A model generated the notes under the pieces. That model saw only the letters and a list, made by a program, of their open reading frames with translations. It was not told where the DNA came from and did no database searches. A program made the translations under genes and the position numbers. A stretch of DNA of 5,252 bases, from assembly GCA_009840005.1 (NCBI GenBank), contig VXOR01000111.1, positions 1 to 5,252 on the forward strand. Reading direction: 5' to 3'. This stretch comes from Gemmatimonadota bacterium. GTDB taxonomy: Bacteria; Latescibacterota; UBA2968; UBA8231. Shown here one piece after another: positions 5,182 through 5,252 of the stretch (the stretch's first letter is position 1; each line of letters begins with the position of its first letter).

Positions 5182-5252
5182 CTTCGACAAGCTCAGCCTT
5201 CGGCAGGGGCAGGCTTCGGCAGGGGCAGGCTTCGGCAGGGGCAGGCTTCGGC
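5182..5252. repeat. 16-nt GC-rich tandem repeat cut by the window end, next to a TTCGACAAGCTCAG element
   Basis: TTCGGC recurs at 5199, 5215, 5231 and 5247, an exact 16-nt period with unit CTTCGGCAGGGGCAGG; just over three copies are visible. It is preceded by CTTCGACAAGCTCAG inside an AGGCT...AGCCT inverted repeat. Elements of the CTTCGACAAGCTCAG type are common dispersed repeats in environmental bacterial genomes. The array touches the window edge, so its length is unknown. No coding frame is apparent. Confidence 0.75.

Larger units (their letters stand above)
4887..5196 (-). other. Intergenic control region of the activator gene
   Basis: I find no gene here on either strand. Read in the direction of transcription it holds two 20-bp repeats (5161-5122), a GGGTTTTACGCTT box, a hairpin with T-run (5052-5021), a sigma-54 promoter (5005-4990), a palindrome over the predicted start, and a leader of about 93 nt. 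The order and spacing match the control region of the protease operon. Confidence 0.75.

Noticed and set aside
5182..5252. Coding tail of a gene entering from the right edge
   Set aside because: The stretch is an exact 16-nt repeat, not a multiple of three, with no frame continuing sensibly toward a stop.

Overview
All three genes in this window are read from the minus strand. Exported proteins with fibronectin-III and cadherin-like folds, a sigma-54 activator and GC-rich coding DNA suggest a free-living or symbiotic bacterium of Gram-negative type, probably from an uncultured environmental lineage. Secreted proteins opening with a PLAVGNSWTY-like segment are familiar from groups such as Latescibacterota or Poribacteria, but the sequence does not settle the phylum. 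Because sigma-54 is essential to the layout, groups that lack it are unlikely.

In the order the minus strand is read, the right edge (5197-5252) is a 16-nt tandem repeat cut by the window end. Positions 4887-5196 form a regulatory region with two 20-bp repeats, a perfect 11-bp-arm hairpin and a near-consensus sigma-54 promoter. Next comes a PspF-like sigma-54 activator with no sensory domain (4886-3837). The second regulatory region (3836-3502) holds three helically phased dyads and a perfect-consensus sigma-54 promoter. A two-gene operon follows: a 298-residue secreted protein of unknown function (3501-2605), then a secreted M6-like metalloprotease with FN3, cadherin-like and Ig-like modules (2608 to beyond position 1). 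The two genes overlap by ATGA.

The main discovery is that the two intergenic regions share one architecture. Each has a sigma-54 promoter, a conserved CTAAAGGRTTGAAAA box about 39 bp upstream of it, a GGTTYTACSCTT box, and 20-21 bp enhancer-like repeats starting 117-119 bp upstream of the promoter element. From the CTAAAGG box outward the spacing is identical to the base, although the DNA between the blocks is not conserved. The simplest model is that the activator binds both enhancers, switching on its own gene and the secreted protease operon as one sigma-54 circuit. Binding and control are inferred, not shown.
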